A stretch of DNA of 64,000 bases from Podospora bellae-mahoneyi (lineage: Eukaryota; Ascomycota; Sordariomycetes; Sordariales; Podosporaceae). Shown here in pieces: positions 12,138 to 22,760 of this stretch. The DNA lies in contig NC_085885.1 in NCBI RefSeq assembly GCF_035222275.1, positions 1,240,001 to 1,304,000 of the forward strand, in the 5' to 3' direction. Every line of letters starts with the position of its first letter. The stretch's first letter is position 1. Position numbers and translations under genes: made by a program. The notes under the pieces were generated by a model. That model saw nothing but the letters and a program-made list of their open reading frames with translations. It made no database searches and had not been told where the DNA came from.

Positions 12138-12591
12138 TGTCACAGTTAACCCAACGGCAGGTCGCGCAGTATGTGGGGCGCAGGATGTCCTCAGCCAATC
12201 ATTAGGAAAGTCAAGAGGTAGCCAATCAGGGCTGGCCAAAAATGCTATGGCGCCAAGAAGCACGAGCACTCTGCAGGATGCAAGATGCTCGGGATGATCG
12301 AAGGCATAGCACGACGAGCACTTTTGCAGGATGCAATGTGCTAGGAGTGATCGAGGTCATAGCAGGGCGAGCACCTCAGGGTCCCGAGGTCTATATATAC
12401 GCAGGAACTGGCTGGTGTAGATAGACAGTTCCGCAGTATGCAATAGTTACAAGTCACAATCGTTGGTATCTTAGCTATTGTGATTGAGACAAGCCATTTG
12501 TTGTACACTGTTTAGCTATACCGAACCAGGATTGTTCAGAAGCGCCTTCAACCAGTATCCCTTTCAGAGGTTCTGGATAAGGTTCGTCACA
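12138..12591 (-). mobile_element. LTR fossil, right half of inverted pair 1
   Basis: A 454-base LTR in minus orientation, close to the solo LTR at 10163 over its whole length, including the GCATCCTGC / GATCAC repeats in the middle and the GTTAACTGTGACA end. It is less AT-shifted than its neighbours, so it is probably younger or escaped RIP. No matching flanking 5-mers were found. With 11541-11956 it makes a large inverted repeat, since the two share their first 200 bases. Confidence 0.82.
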
Positions 12592-13000
12592 AGGTTGTGT
12601 TTGGTGGTGGTGGCGAAGATAGAAATGGAGGCTACGGTAGAAGATCAGGGGCTTGGGAGGCGATGGATGGGGCGCTTGATCAGCTTCTAAGGGGGACTTG
12701 GAGGTGGTACGAGATAAAAAGGTCCTTTTTAAGGTGTAAGAAGCTGCCCTATGTCTTTGTGGGTTTTGGTTGACAGAGCAAGGTTTTATCCTTTCGTTCA
12801 GAACGACGTTATCAGAGATTGTCTTTGAGATGTGGATGATGAATTTTAGGGCAATTGCGTCTACAAGAATGGATGTTGCAGTGAGTCCAGGCCGCGATCT
12901 CTGCTGTTGTGCTTTGATGGCAATACTGAATTGTACTCGATCTGACCAACATCCTCGAGCTCGGGGAGAGAGGTAGGACAACCATGTTTCCATGCAGTAC

Positions 13001-13942
13001 CGTGGCGGCTTACTACCTATTTTCTGCCTTCCCTTTTGAGAGTTTTAGCTTGGGCATTCTTCATCCGAGGCTAATGCTACCAGGAATGGCAGTTGTGTCT
13101 GTGGTCCATGAGCATTTTTATTCTAGAAAATCCTCACTACGTCTCGAACACAGCCCTTGGCAATCCGAACTAGAACCGCAATCTCAAACCAAATACCAAT
13201 GCTGTCTGTTTGCCTCGGATGATTCAATCACTCCAAAACCACCCGTGAACCAATAGTTTTCTTGTTGCCTGGTTGCTCAGTTTCACCGGACTGTGCGTCA
13301 ACTATATCTTGGCATCACCTCCTGTCCGAACTTTAGGGGGAAGGAGGCTCGCATAGCCTGGCCAGCTTGGGCCGCTGACAACCTCACGACGAGCATAATT
13401 TCGAATAGACAAGTTGGCAGAAGGCAGCCTATATTATAAATCTTTCATGAAGGAAGGTAAGTAAAAGTCACTGGATCCGGGAAAAGGGGGCCCCATCAAC
13501 TCACCTCTCATTACCTCCCCATTGCCTCCCATCCATCACCTCACAATCACGATTCCCAGCACCCACACCCCTCCAAACCACAATCGAGTACCAAAGTAAT
13601 GTAACTCATCGTATTTACTCCGAGCTATAATAGCTACTCTATTCCCCTTGGCCGGGTATCCGGCTCTTGCAATAACACCATCTAAAATCTAACCGACCGC
13701 AACAAGCAACGCAATGCCAAAGCCATTGTCCATAGTATAATGCACCGTATCCCATCCCTCTTCCCTCCTTCTCCCGCACACTTCCCACCCCAAAAAAAAA
13801 AAAAAAAGCAAATACCATGTACTTGTGCGTCTCCCGCATCAACAATTGCATATACATAACCCCTTTCCCCATCCATTTCACCCCCTTTTCGTGTTTGGAA
13901 ATGTAGAATCAAGCCAGAAACCCATCCACACCATCAAGCCCC
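13001..13942. other. Intergenic, no gene seen
   Basis: Normal base composition. Contains a 17-base A run near 13790 and pyrimidine-rich stretches, probably the 3' region of the minus-strand Zn-cluster gene. No coding frame that I can support. Confidence 0.45.
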
Positions 13943-15319
13943 CTACCCTGTAGGATTATTTCTCAACAAATCATACAACGCCTGCTCCCCCCCATCAATA
14001 CTGCTATAAGTATGACTCGACAAATTCATCGACCGATGCTGCTGCCCATGACTTTCTCCCCCATGACCTCCCCCATGAGCATGACTCACCCCACTTCCCG
14101 AGTAACCCCCGCTCCCACCAGCCGCCGCCGCAGTCGCAGAGCTGTACGCCGACGAGGCATTATTCCCACTCTGAAAACCATACCAATTCTGCTGCTGATT
14201 GTTACTCGTATGCTGCTGCGGTTGGTTAGAGTACGTATTATAACTCTGCTGTTGATGCTGCTGGGTTTGTTGTTGTGGTTGTTGGGTGTGCTGCTGTTGC
14301 TGCTGATGACGCTGTGCCTGCTGCTGGTGATGCTGCTGAGATTGCTGCGCATACGTCGCCGTTGAGCTCCTAGTCTGCATTGTCGGCGGCTGAGGACGCA
14401 TGTTAAACCCCTGAACTGCCTGGGATTGTTGGGTGTAAGAGTTGTTACTGGAAGCAGATTGATTGGTGTTGTAGTTGTGAGAGTTCCGGGTCTGAGAAGT
14501 CGAAGTAGTTCCCCATTGGGAAGCGCTGGGTGTGACATCTGCCGCTGTGGTGTAAGAGGAGGCTACGTTCTGAGATACCGGTGTCGAATGACTGGTTGAT
14601 GAGGTCATGTGGTTTGTTTGGTTATAATTCTCGAGCGCCTTGTCAAAGTTTGAGAAGGAGGTCGTGTTCGTACTTGGCGCTGCCGGTGTGCTGGAATAGG
14701 GCTGGTAGCCTATGCGGTCATTAGACGGATCGGCTCTTGAAGCACTTGCGCTGGCAGTGTTCGAGTACTGGTTGTAGTTGTAGCCCTGTGTCGAGGTCGA
14801 CGTCGAATCTGGCTGAGTTGTCTGTTGTGAGGACTGAGTAGCAGAGTAACCCGAGGTATTTGTCACTGACTGCGTCGGCTGAGGCTGGCGCGAGGCATTG
14901 TTCACAGGGGTCGGAGATCGGTTGCTCTGCCGACTCTTGGCCCGAGAAAGCTGTGCCGCCGACTGGTAGGGAGAAGTGTGTGCAGCTTGAGCAGGCTGTG
15001 TGGCCGCAGGACGGTTGGCACTGGTCCAAGCAGACGGTTGCTGTTGTCGCAGGTCGTCATAACCTTGGTAAACTGGAGCAGACCTCTTACTTCTATGCTG
15101 TCTTGGTGAAGTCCGAGTTGGCATCGCTGTAGCTGGAGCAGGAGCAGGAGCTGGAGCAGGAGCTGGAGCTGGAGCTGGAGCTGGAGCTGGAGCTGGAGCT
15201 GGAGCTGGAGCTGGAGCTGGAGCTGGAGCTGGAGCTGGAGCTGGAGCTGGAGCTGGAGCTGGAGCTGGAGCTGGAGCTGGAGCAGGAGAAGAAGCAGGAG
15301 CAGGAGCAGGAGAAGGAGA

Positions 15320-15405
<86 letters not shown>

Positions 15406-17628
15406 ACCAAGCACTTGTTTGGCTTGTCTGATTGCTGACACTGGCGGTATGAGTGTTGCTGTGATGAGAGGGCTGGCTAGTTAGCAGGCTTCTTTTCGGC
15501 CTCGGGGGTGGTTCTACCACCCTCGTGTGCTGCGGCTGGGGCATTGTGTTGTGATTTTCCGGATACGTAAACTCAGGTATAATCGGAGCAACAGGTTCTA
15601 GTACCGGAGGAGTGATATACTCCATTGGGGCAGGTTCCACAGGTGCCGTGGTTATGTTTGGCTGTGCTAGTTCTGTATGGGTTGTAGAAGTTTGAGGGAA
15701 GGTTAGCCCTGAAGAGTGGTGATATAACCCGTGAGCTTGAGAGAAGGTATCGGAGGGTGATTCGATTTGATGAGAGAAGCCATGAGCCACTGGTTCTGGC
15801 GCTTCTTCAATTGAGTCTGGCGAAAGCTCTTGGGAGGCTTGGTGGTCTTTGGCAGGCTCGGTGTGAAATCCAGGTGACCCTAAATCTTCAGGTTCATCGT
15901 CTGGAATAGCAACGGGGGCTGGCTCTGGTACACTTGGTGCAGCCAATGCCTCTGGACCGACATTCGACTCCTTGCCCCGTATTCTGTGGGAATAGTGGCA
16001 CACCCAACCTTTAGCGAGACAATTTTGACACACAGGTCGCGCTTTGTCGCACTATAACATGTGTTAGCCTCTCCGGTTCTACTCGTTCTAGAACATGTCT
16101 TACCTTGGAGTCTTTGGGTGGCTTGTGAGTCCGGCAGTTGTCACACACACCACGTGGGGGTTTCTTGCCTTCCACCGCGCCGGAATAGACATGTGCAATA
16201 GGGGCAACGGGTGCAACAGGCTCTTCTGGCTGGAGCTCTGCCTCCGACTTCTTTTTCCACGACCTCTTTTTGGGCGTCCTTGAGGCTGGCACCTGGACTG
16301 GAGGGCTCTGGGATGGTGTGCTTTGCTCTGAATTTGCCCCGTCCTTGGTAGGATGTACAATTCGCAGTCTCTCCGCGCCATACTTCACAAGCATAGCCAG
16401 CGAATCCTTCTGCAAATCTGGCGACTGATTTGCAAAGATGTTAAACTGCTCAGTCGACAAGGTCTGTGGGTCAATTCCAGCATCAGTAAGTAATTTGTTA
16501 GCAACATCCCGCCTTCTCTCCAGCTCGCCTGGTGGGAGGTTGAAGACCGGGGGCGCCGGATCGGCGTGGTCTCCGTTCGGCTGAGCATTGTTAGCACCGT
16601 AGACTTCATTGTTGTAGAGCTGTCGCTCAGAAGGGTCGCCAACCCGACCAGCTGGGGCCGTAGAGTCCTTCTTCTTTCGCCGCTTCTTTGGCTGTGATGA
16701 ATCCTCCACTGGAAGACCATCCTCTCCTACAGCTCTCTTCCTCGATCGTGGTGTTTTTGTCTTGGTTTCCTTTGGCGCTCTCGGCTCTTTGCGTAGCCTT
16801 GGGGCTCTGGGTTCTTTCGGTTTATTTTCTGGTGTCTTTACGACAGGAGCAACTGGCGGAGGGGCAAGAAGCTCAATCAGTTGTCCAACAGTCTTGTGAA
16901 GCGGTGAGTGTTCGTACTTAACCTCGATGGTCCGCGATGACTTGAGAAAGGATATCTTCAAGCACCCTCTGCAATCGAAAGCTGGTCGAGCTATAGAGTA
17001 TTTTGTTAGCAGTTATGCATATGGCATACATCCCAAAGAAAAACATACAAAGATGGATAGGATCCTGTCCACCCTTCTCGCTCCATTCACTAATAACAAT
17101 CTTGGCGGGGGTCTTCGCAGCTTGCCGACTCCATGACTGCCATGAGTCCTTGCAAATGTAGCTGAAAGCCCAGCCCTGATCGGTCCGTGCAACAGCCCGT
17201 ACCACCCATTGACTCCCATCAATCTGACCTAGCGATGTGGTGATATGGCTAGCCACAAGCTTCTGAACCGCATTGTCGTCTGTCGGTTGATTGATGACAG
17301 CGTCACTAGCATTGACTCGACGCGCGGGTTGTCCATCACTGCCAATAACTGTAGGCCCAACACTGGCGCGCACCCCTTCTCTAAGCGATGGATTGATGCT
17401 TGACGCGTTCTCCAAAGCTTCGTTCTCGTTTTCATTGACGGGGATCTCGAAGACGGCATTCGACCGGATCTGGAATGTCTCTGCGATGAAGTCGGCGCGG
17501 GTTTCGGTTACATGCCCTTGAAGAGCAGCTCGCAACTTGTCCTGGAGCTCAAAGATGGAACCACACGTAGCTTTCGGTTGTTGTGCGCCGCCCAGGCTCA
17601 GACCCAGCCCGCCGAGCAGTGCGTCCAT
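13943..17628 (-). CDS. Zn-cluster protein with Ala-Pro tract
   Basis: Exons 17628-17049, 16990-16104 and 16051-13943, 1191 residues; I recognise no named orthologue. The N-terminal 250 residues look folded (DQGWAFSYICKDSWQSWSRQ, then FDCRGCLKISFLKSSRTIEV). A basic, Lys/Pro-rich linker with nuclear-signal-like clusters follows. Six cysteines straddle intron 2: C476-x2-C479-x10-C490-x6-C497-x2-C500-x6-C507, like a Zn(II)2Cys6 cluster but with ten instead of six residues in the first loop. After it come a Ser/Pro-rich region, a tract of about 90 mostly Ala-Pro residues coded by a hexanucleotide repeat, and a Gln/Ser/Thr-rich tail with polyQ, typical of transcription activation or condensate-forming regions. 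Both introns have good consensus (GTATGT, CTAAC; GTAAGA, GGCTAAC). Likely a nuclear regulator; function unknown. Confidence 0.85.
15131..15405 (-). repeat. Hexanucleotide minisatellite coding Ala-Pro
   Basis: About 46 tandem copies of GGAGCT or GGAGCA (plus strand), in blocks: GGAGCT-rich to about 15280, then GGAGCA-rich, with a few GGAGAA interruptions. On the minus strand it reads Ala-Pro repeats with a few Ser, in frame, inside the Zn-cluster gene. Its length is a multiple of six per unit, so slippage changes protein length without breaking the frame. Confidence 0.95.
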
Positions 17629-18232
17629 GTTGAAATTATCGCGAACTGATTGTTGTGTTCATCTACGGGGTTGTAGTACTCGAACGAAGTCGAACAAAGG
17701 CGGGCGGCTAAGTCGGAGATATTGGATTACAGGCGTGATCGCTGGTGGCTGCCGTGACTGGGATTAGCCCCTGCCCTTGACTACCGAACTCGCGATGCGT
17801 CACGGTGGTGGGCAATCGCAGCAATTGACACAGAAGACGCGCGTGGCGGGCAGCTCGAAAATCAGGTGGGGTCTGTCGCTGTGTGCATACTTGGCTGCGG
17901 CTGGGAGCAGTATGGTCTTGCGTGTCACAAATAAGTGTCAGCTGGAAATTGCCCGGGAGAGGCAGCCGAATGGAAAATGCAGTTATTGGTCTTTACGAGA
18001 GCAGTAGAAATAGGGTTAGGGTTAGCTTCGATATGTGGATTCCGACTCTCAAATGCTTTATGTCCGAGAAGTATAGATAACAACATTCAACATCGAAAGT
18101 ATAAAAGAGTGAAGTATTGTAGAGCCAGATAGTAAAGCCCAGTTGTACACGGCATGTGTAAGTCAAAGCGGTTCATCCCAATGCCGCGCTATTAGTAATC
18201 CAAACAAATATGAATAAATGAGACCGCCTCCC
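17629..18232. promoter_or_regulatory. Promoter of the Zn-cluster gene and ku70 3' flank
   Basis: A 604-base spacer with the Zn-cluster gene's promoter at its left and the Ku70 3' end at its right. It contains a short telomere-like run, TAGGGTTAGGGTTAG, near 18010. No gene seen. Confidence 0.45.
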
Positions 18233-20285
18233 TCACGCATGCTCCTCGATCCATTGCTCGAGTCTCTCCAACAAATCAACCTTCTTTCCAGTTGTGCTGA
18301 TTCCTTTGCTTGTCAAGATATCCTTGAGTACAGCCACCGTGAGCTTCTTCAATGTGTCGTTCTCCCAGGCAGCTTTGAGCTCTGCGTTGCTCATTTGACC
18401 ACCAGAACTAGCACTGCCTGCTGCGGCCTTTGGCCGCTTAGCCAGTCGTGGTCTTTCTTCCGCATCGTCTTCTTCGAGTTCGCGTTTAGTGGCTCGGAGT
18501 TGCATAAATTCTTTCGCCTTGTCCGCCAACTCTTGTTTCCACTCGGCCATATACGCACCTACCCGCTTGTCAATTTGCCTGTATTTTGGCACAGTCAAGT
18601 CATCCAGGGCATCTGGAACATCCTCTTCAAGCGCCATGGCCTGGAGAATCTTGTAGTGCCACTGCAAAGCAGGGTTTGGGTATTTAAGAGGGTTGTATGT
18701 GGCCTTGGGCAGTTGAAGGTTCTGAATGATTTCTCTCATCTTGTCTGTCAGCTCATCCGCAGGCTTGGTGGAGGTCTTGATTTCAACGCTTCTGATATCG
18801 TCTGCAAAGGGCAGGGGATAAAGCCAGAGCCCTGCAGGGAGATATGGTGTGGTTGAATCCTCGTCCTCATCGTTGAGGCTTCCCGACGGAATGACAGCCA
18901 CCATGACAGGATTGGCATTCTTTCGAGCAACGAACCATGCGATCCCGACCTTCTTGGAAGTCAATAGCTTCTGCCAAAGAGCCGAAAATACACGGGTTGA
19001 ACCGACGTAACCGTCCTCGCTCGGGAAAATGAATGTTGACTTCTTGACTGAGGCCCACATTGGGATGTTGGCCAGTGGCTTGAAGCCGATGATGCGGAGA
19101 ACTTTGGTGTCGAGTTCCTTCAAGGACTTTGCTTCCTCGGGGGTGAAGTAAATGTACTCGCCGCCATACTTGTAGGCCTTTTTGATTTCGCTCTTCTCAA
19201 CGGTTCTCGCCTCGGAATCAACCTTGGTAGTTTCAGATTGAGCTAGTTGGGCTTGTTCTCCACCAAGCCATACATAGCAGGTGCGGGCGGGCTTTTGCTG
19301 GTGGAGTGGCATGTAGCCCTTGACTGTGATCGTAAGACCTGGAGCAAGCTCAAAGGGCATCCTGGAGAAATAAGATCGCTTTGGTGTTTGTTTTGAGTTG
19401 ATATTGGAGATCAAGGAGTTGAGAAGAGTCAGGCCATCGCCAGATCTTGATGTTTTGACTCCTTCAGGGTTGTCCCCTTCCTCGACCGAACTGCGGTAGA
19501 CGATATCCTACACTTGTTAGGCCACAGACGGATAAATGTGCCAGGATTTCTTACATCGTAGAATTTTGAGAGGTCGAAGGGCTTCTTCGCCCGGCTGACA
19601 GGGAATAGTTCAATCGTCACACCAAGGTCATAGAGATCCTTGGCACGAACAGCTGCCGATGACTTGGCCTGTTTGTCGTTCCCGTGTGGATTCTCATTGT
19701 CTGTGATGATGAACAGTCTTCGCGAGCCGAAGTTGGCAGCATTGGTCGTGAAAATCTGGTTGGCACAAAAGAGCACATTCGACATGAGTACCGGTTCCTT
19801 GGATGGAACGAGCACCTCATCGGCATCCTCTCCCTCCTCTACCAAATCTCTCAATTTCTTGACATCCTCCGCTCCTGGGACATCGAGCTCAGTGAAGAGG
19901 TAGCAGTGAGGATAGCCAGAGCCACTCCGACTACCAGTCTCGTCACGGAATTTGGACCTTTCAGTTCCAAACAGCAGGATACCCATCATATCTTTTGGTT
20001 GGGCAATGATACGCTGTTGCATAAATTGATGGGCGCATTTCAGGGCGGCAACCACGGCGGAATCCTTATCGGACTTCTTGTCGTCGCTACTCGGAGGTGG
20101 CTGCAACATGGACGCGCTCACGTCAATGGCGAACAGTACGGCATCTTTTTGAGTTTTGTAGTCCTGAGCTCTCGGTCAGCGTCAACTCTGATAATAATCA
20201 TTGGACTTTCACCAACATTCTCATCCAACTCATCCTCCTCCTCTTCGCCTCCATAGCGGCGCTCCTCATCATCTCCCCAGGCCAT
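18233..20285 (-). CDS. ku70: Ku70, DNA end-binding protein
   Basis: Exons 20285-20217, 20163-19555 and 19507-18233, 650 residues. Ku70 pairs with Ku80 to ring broken DNA ends for non-homologous end joining and also works at telomeres; it is called mus-51 in Neurospora. Seen in order: an acidic N-terminus ([12 protein letters not shown]), the von Willebrand-like domain opening with [18 protein letters not shown] and containing [11 protein letters not shown], the Ku core with [22 protein letters not shown] and LRIIGFKPL, and a C-terminal SAP DNA-binding domain at about residues 612-645 ([20 protein letters not shown]). Length matches fungal Ku70. Intron 1 uses GTTGGT and is the only choice keeping phase; intron 2 has GTAAGA and CCTAAC. 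It is divergent from ferrochelatase. Confidence 0.95.
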
Positions 20286-20884
20286 TGCGATAGGAAATAA
20301 ACTCCTTCTAGTTGTTGAAGTGTTCCTGAGAAATTGTGTTTCCACACGCCATCCAATTGATGAGAATTGAATATTACGCAATTCAAGGGATAATTGACTC
20401 TCGCAACTCAACGGGCTAAATGAAATTATGTATGATGCAACCAGGTTGAGACGCGCTAGAACCAGGCAGGTGCGCGACTGCCTAAACGCCAAATCACGTG
20501 CCTCCTTGACACGAACAAAGCAATTGAAGCGCTCTTATTGGCAGCTGCTGCACGGACCGATCTCCAACGTCATTGGAGAAGGCCAAGATCGCAAAAGTCG
20601 GCCGACAGCAATTGCTTCCGAACCATTCGGGGCAAACATGCGGAGTAACAAAGAAAGTGTCCAGAACATCTGTCAATTTACCCCGACATCGCCACCCAGA
20701 CACTCTGTCCGAACTTTTTACACAAACAGTTCCAGAACTCATCCGGTGACATATTTCAAAGCCTCACCTGTGTGTCTGACCCTCGATCATCACCTTTCCA
20801 CGCCGAACCATCCCGGGATTTCGGCTGTGTGATTCTTTTATAAAATCACAAACCACACCCGGATTGCCGGACCCCGTCCTAGGC
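20286..20884. promoter_or_regulatory. Divergent promoter region of ku70 and ferrochelatase
   Basis: A 599-base spacer between two divergent starts. I see no clear binding-site array. Confidence 0.45.
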
Positions 20885-22258
20885 ATGGCCTTCCGACTCC
20901 CGGCCGCCGCTTTGCGCCCTCTGCGATCTTCAGTCCTCCTTAAGCCTGCTGCGCAACAAACACGATGGCTTGCCACACCGACACCGTTCCCAGTAACACA
21001 GAACATGACCAGCTCTCGGGGGCCGACAGCCATGGTCTTCCTGAATATGGGCGGCCCCTCCACAACGGATGAAGTTGGCGATTTCCTCAGTAGATTATTT
21101 GTGCGCCAATCCTACCAACGCTTTCCTATTCCTCGCCAGTGACAGGTTTGACTGACTGTGTTTTCGTCTGCCAGGCCGATGCTGATCTCATTCCTCTTGG
21201 CCGCCTGCAAAACTACCTCGGTCCCCTCATCTCGAAGCGTCGTACCCCCAAAATCCAGAAGCAATACGCTGCCATCGGTGGCGGTTCGCCCATTCGCAAA
21301 TGGTCTGAGCTCCAATGCGCGGAGATGTGCAAGCTACTCGACCAGATCTCACCTGAGACTGCCCCTCATAAGCCCTACGTCGCCTTCCGCTACGCCAACC
21401 CCCTGACCGAGCATATGTACCGGCAATTATTGGCGGATGGTTTTGGTAATGGAAAAGGAGGTCGCGCCGTTGCTTTTACACAATACCCACAGTATTCCTG
21501 CTCGACAACGGGAAGTAGTCTGAACGAGCTCTGGAAGTGGAGGCAGAGGCTGGAGGGTAAGGCCGGGCCGCTGGACGACGGGAGCGATGGGACTATCAAG
21601 TGGAGTGTGATTGATCGATGGCCGGTCCACCCTGGATTGGTCGAGGCTTTTGCGCAAAACATTGAGGCAAAGTTGCAGGAGTATCCTCCCGAGAGGAGGG
21701 ATAAGGTTGTCTTGCTGTTTTCTGCGCACAGCTTGCCTATGACGGTCGTGAATAGGGGTATGTTACAGTCTTGTCTGGTTATGCAGCCGCAGTGCTAACA
21801 TGCATCTAGGCGATCCCTATCCTGCCGAAGTTGGTGCGACAGTCCACGCTGTCATGCAGAGACTAGGCCATGTCAACCCTTACAGACTATGCTGGCAATC
21901 TCAGGTTGGCCCTCAGCCATGGCTCGGCCCGCAAACCCAGATGTCAGTTGAAGAGTACATTGCCAAGGGTCAGAAGGACTTGGTCTTGATTCCCATTGCC
22001 TTCACCTCCGATCACATCGAGACTCTCTACGAGCTCGATGAGGAGGTGATTGGCGAGTCGGGCCACAAGGACACTGTCAAGCGTGTTGAGAGTTTGAACG
22101 ACAGCCCTGTGTTTATCAAGGCTTTGGCTGACTTGGCCAAGACCCATCTGGACAGCGGGATTGCGACTTCACCACAGATGAGTTTGAGGTGTCCTGGCTG
22201 CAAGAGCGACAGATGTCACGAGTCGAAGAAGTTTTTTGCCGCACAAGAGCTGGCATAA
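20885..22258 (+). CDS. hem15: Ferrochelatase
   Basis: Exons 20885-21100, 21175-21757 and 21810-22258, 415 residues. It inserts ferrous iron into protoporphyrin IX, the last step of haem synthesis, on the matrix side of the mitochondrial inner membrane. The first 35 residues are Arg/Ala/Leu-rich without acids, a mitochondrial presequence. Motifs: MVFLNMGGPST, RLF-ADADLIPLG across intron 1, RRTPKIQKQYAAIGGGSPI, FTQYPQYSCSTTGSSLN, VLLFSAHSLPM with the catalytic His, and PIAFTSDHIETLYELD. The C-terminus carries C394-x2-C397-x4-C402 and there is Cys181 in QYSCSTTG, the four ligands of the [2Fe-2S] cluster of animal and fission-yeast enzymes that budding yeast lacks. Introns have consensus ends and keep the family sequence continuous. 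Confidence 0.96.
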
Positions 22259-22760
22259 ACAGAATTCAGCAGAAAAATGTATCTTACTGTATAAGGTTGT
22301 AATTGCGAGTGTTTGTTTATGACTTCTGTATACATAGGGAATTGTGCAGGAGAGCTGGCAATGCATCCCACCGGCAGGTGCATTTGTCATCCGGACAATG
22401 CAGCACCCGACTGCCGATGAAGGATGCAGGATGGAAACCTGCCTCGTGCGTCATTGATTTAGAACGGCACTTGGAGGTACCACCAGTAGATTACAAAAGC
22501 TTCGTTATCTCTGTTGTTTTGTTGGCAGAATAAGTCTCCGAAGATGTCTTGCACTCGGACTTCGGGTAGTGTTATGGCTCTCCGACGCAGCCGGAAGGAT
22601 TTGAACAAGCTATGGTTGAAGCTTTCACCAGCGACCAACCGTTGGAAATTCTATGATCTACAAGAGGCTTTATTCATTGAGGGAACTAAAGACCTGAGAT
22701 TTCCCTCTCCCCATACAAGCCACGGTTGTGGCTATTCCCTATCTACTATAGTGTAATGAT
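22259..22760. other. Ferrochelatase 3' flank
   Basis: Normal-composition DNA. An 80-codon frame at 22514-22756 has no recognised family and stops at the border of the AT-rich island. I do not call a gene. Confidence 0.4.

Larger units (their letters stand above)
9481..13000. repeat. AT-rich RIP-type island 1
   Basis: From about 9480 to 11540 the DNA is very AT-rich, with TA-dense runs and no reading frame of note, apart from the more GC-rich LTR inserts. This is the appearance of repeats altered by repeat-induced point mutation and then left as heterochromatin-like DNA. LTR fossils at 10163-10607, 11541-11956 and 12138-12591 are listed separately. The flank at 12592-13000 has normal composition; a minus-strand frame there (to 12993) runs into the LTR and is not a gene I can support. 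Confidence 0.75.

Noticed and set aside
12475-12993. 172-codon minus-strand frame
   Set aside because: Its end is LTR sequence and its start shows no family; the same tail recurs in the other LTR copies, so the frame is incidental.
14902-15441. Poly-Leu/Gln and poly-Cys/Ser frames on the minus strand
   Set aside because: They are shifted readings of the GGAGCT/GGAGCA minisatellite; only the Ala-Pro frame continues into a gene.
22560-22660. tRNA-like words (GGATTTGAAC, GGCTCTCCGACGCAG)
   Set aside because: The arms do not pair into a cloverleaf on either strand.
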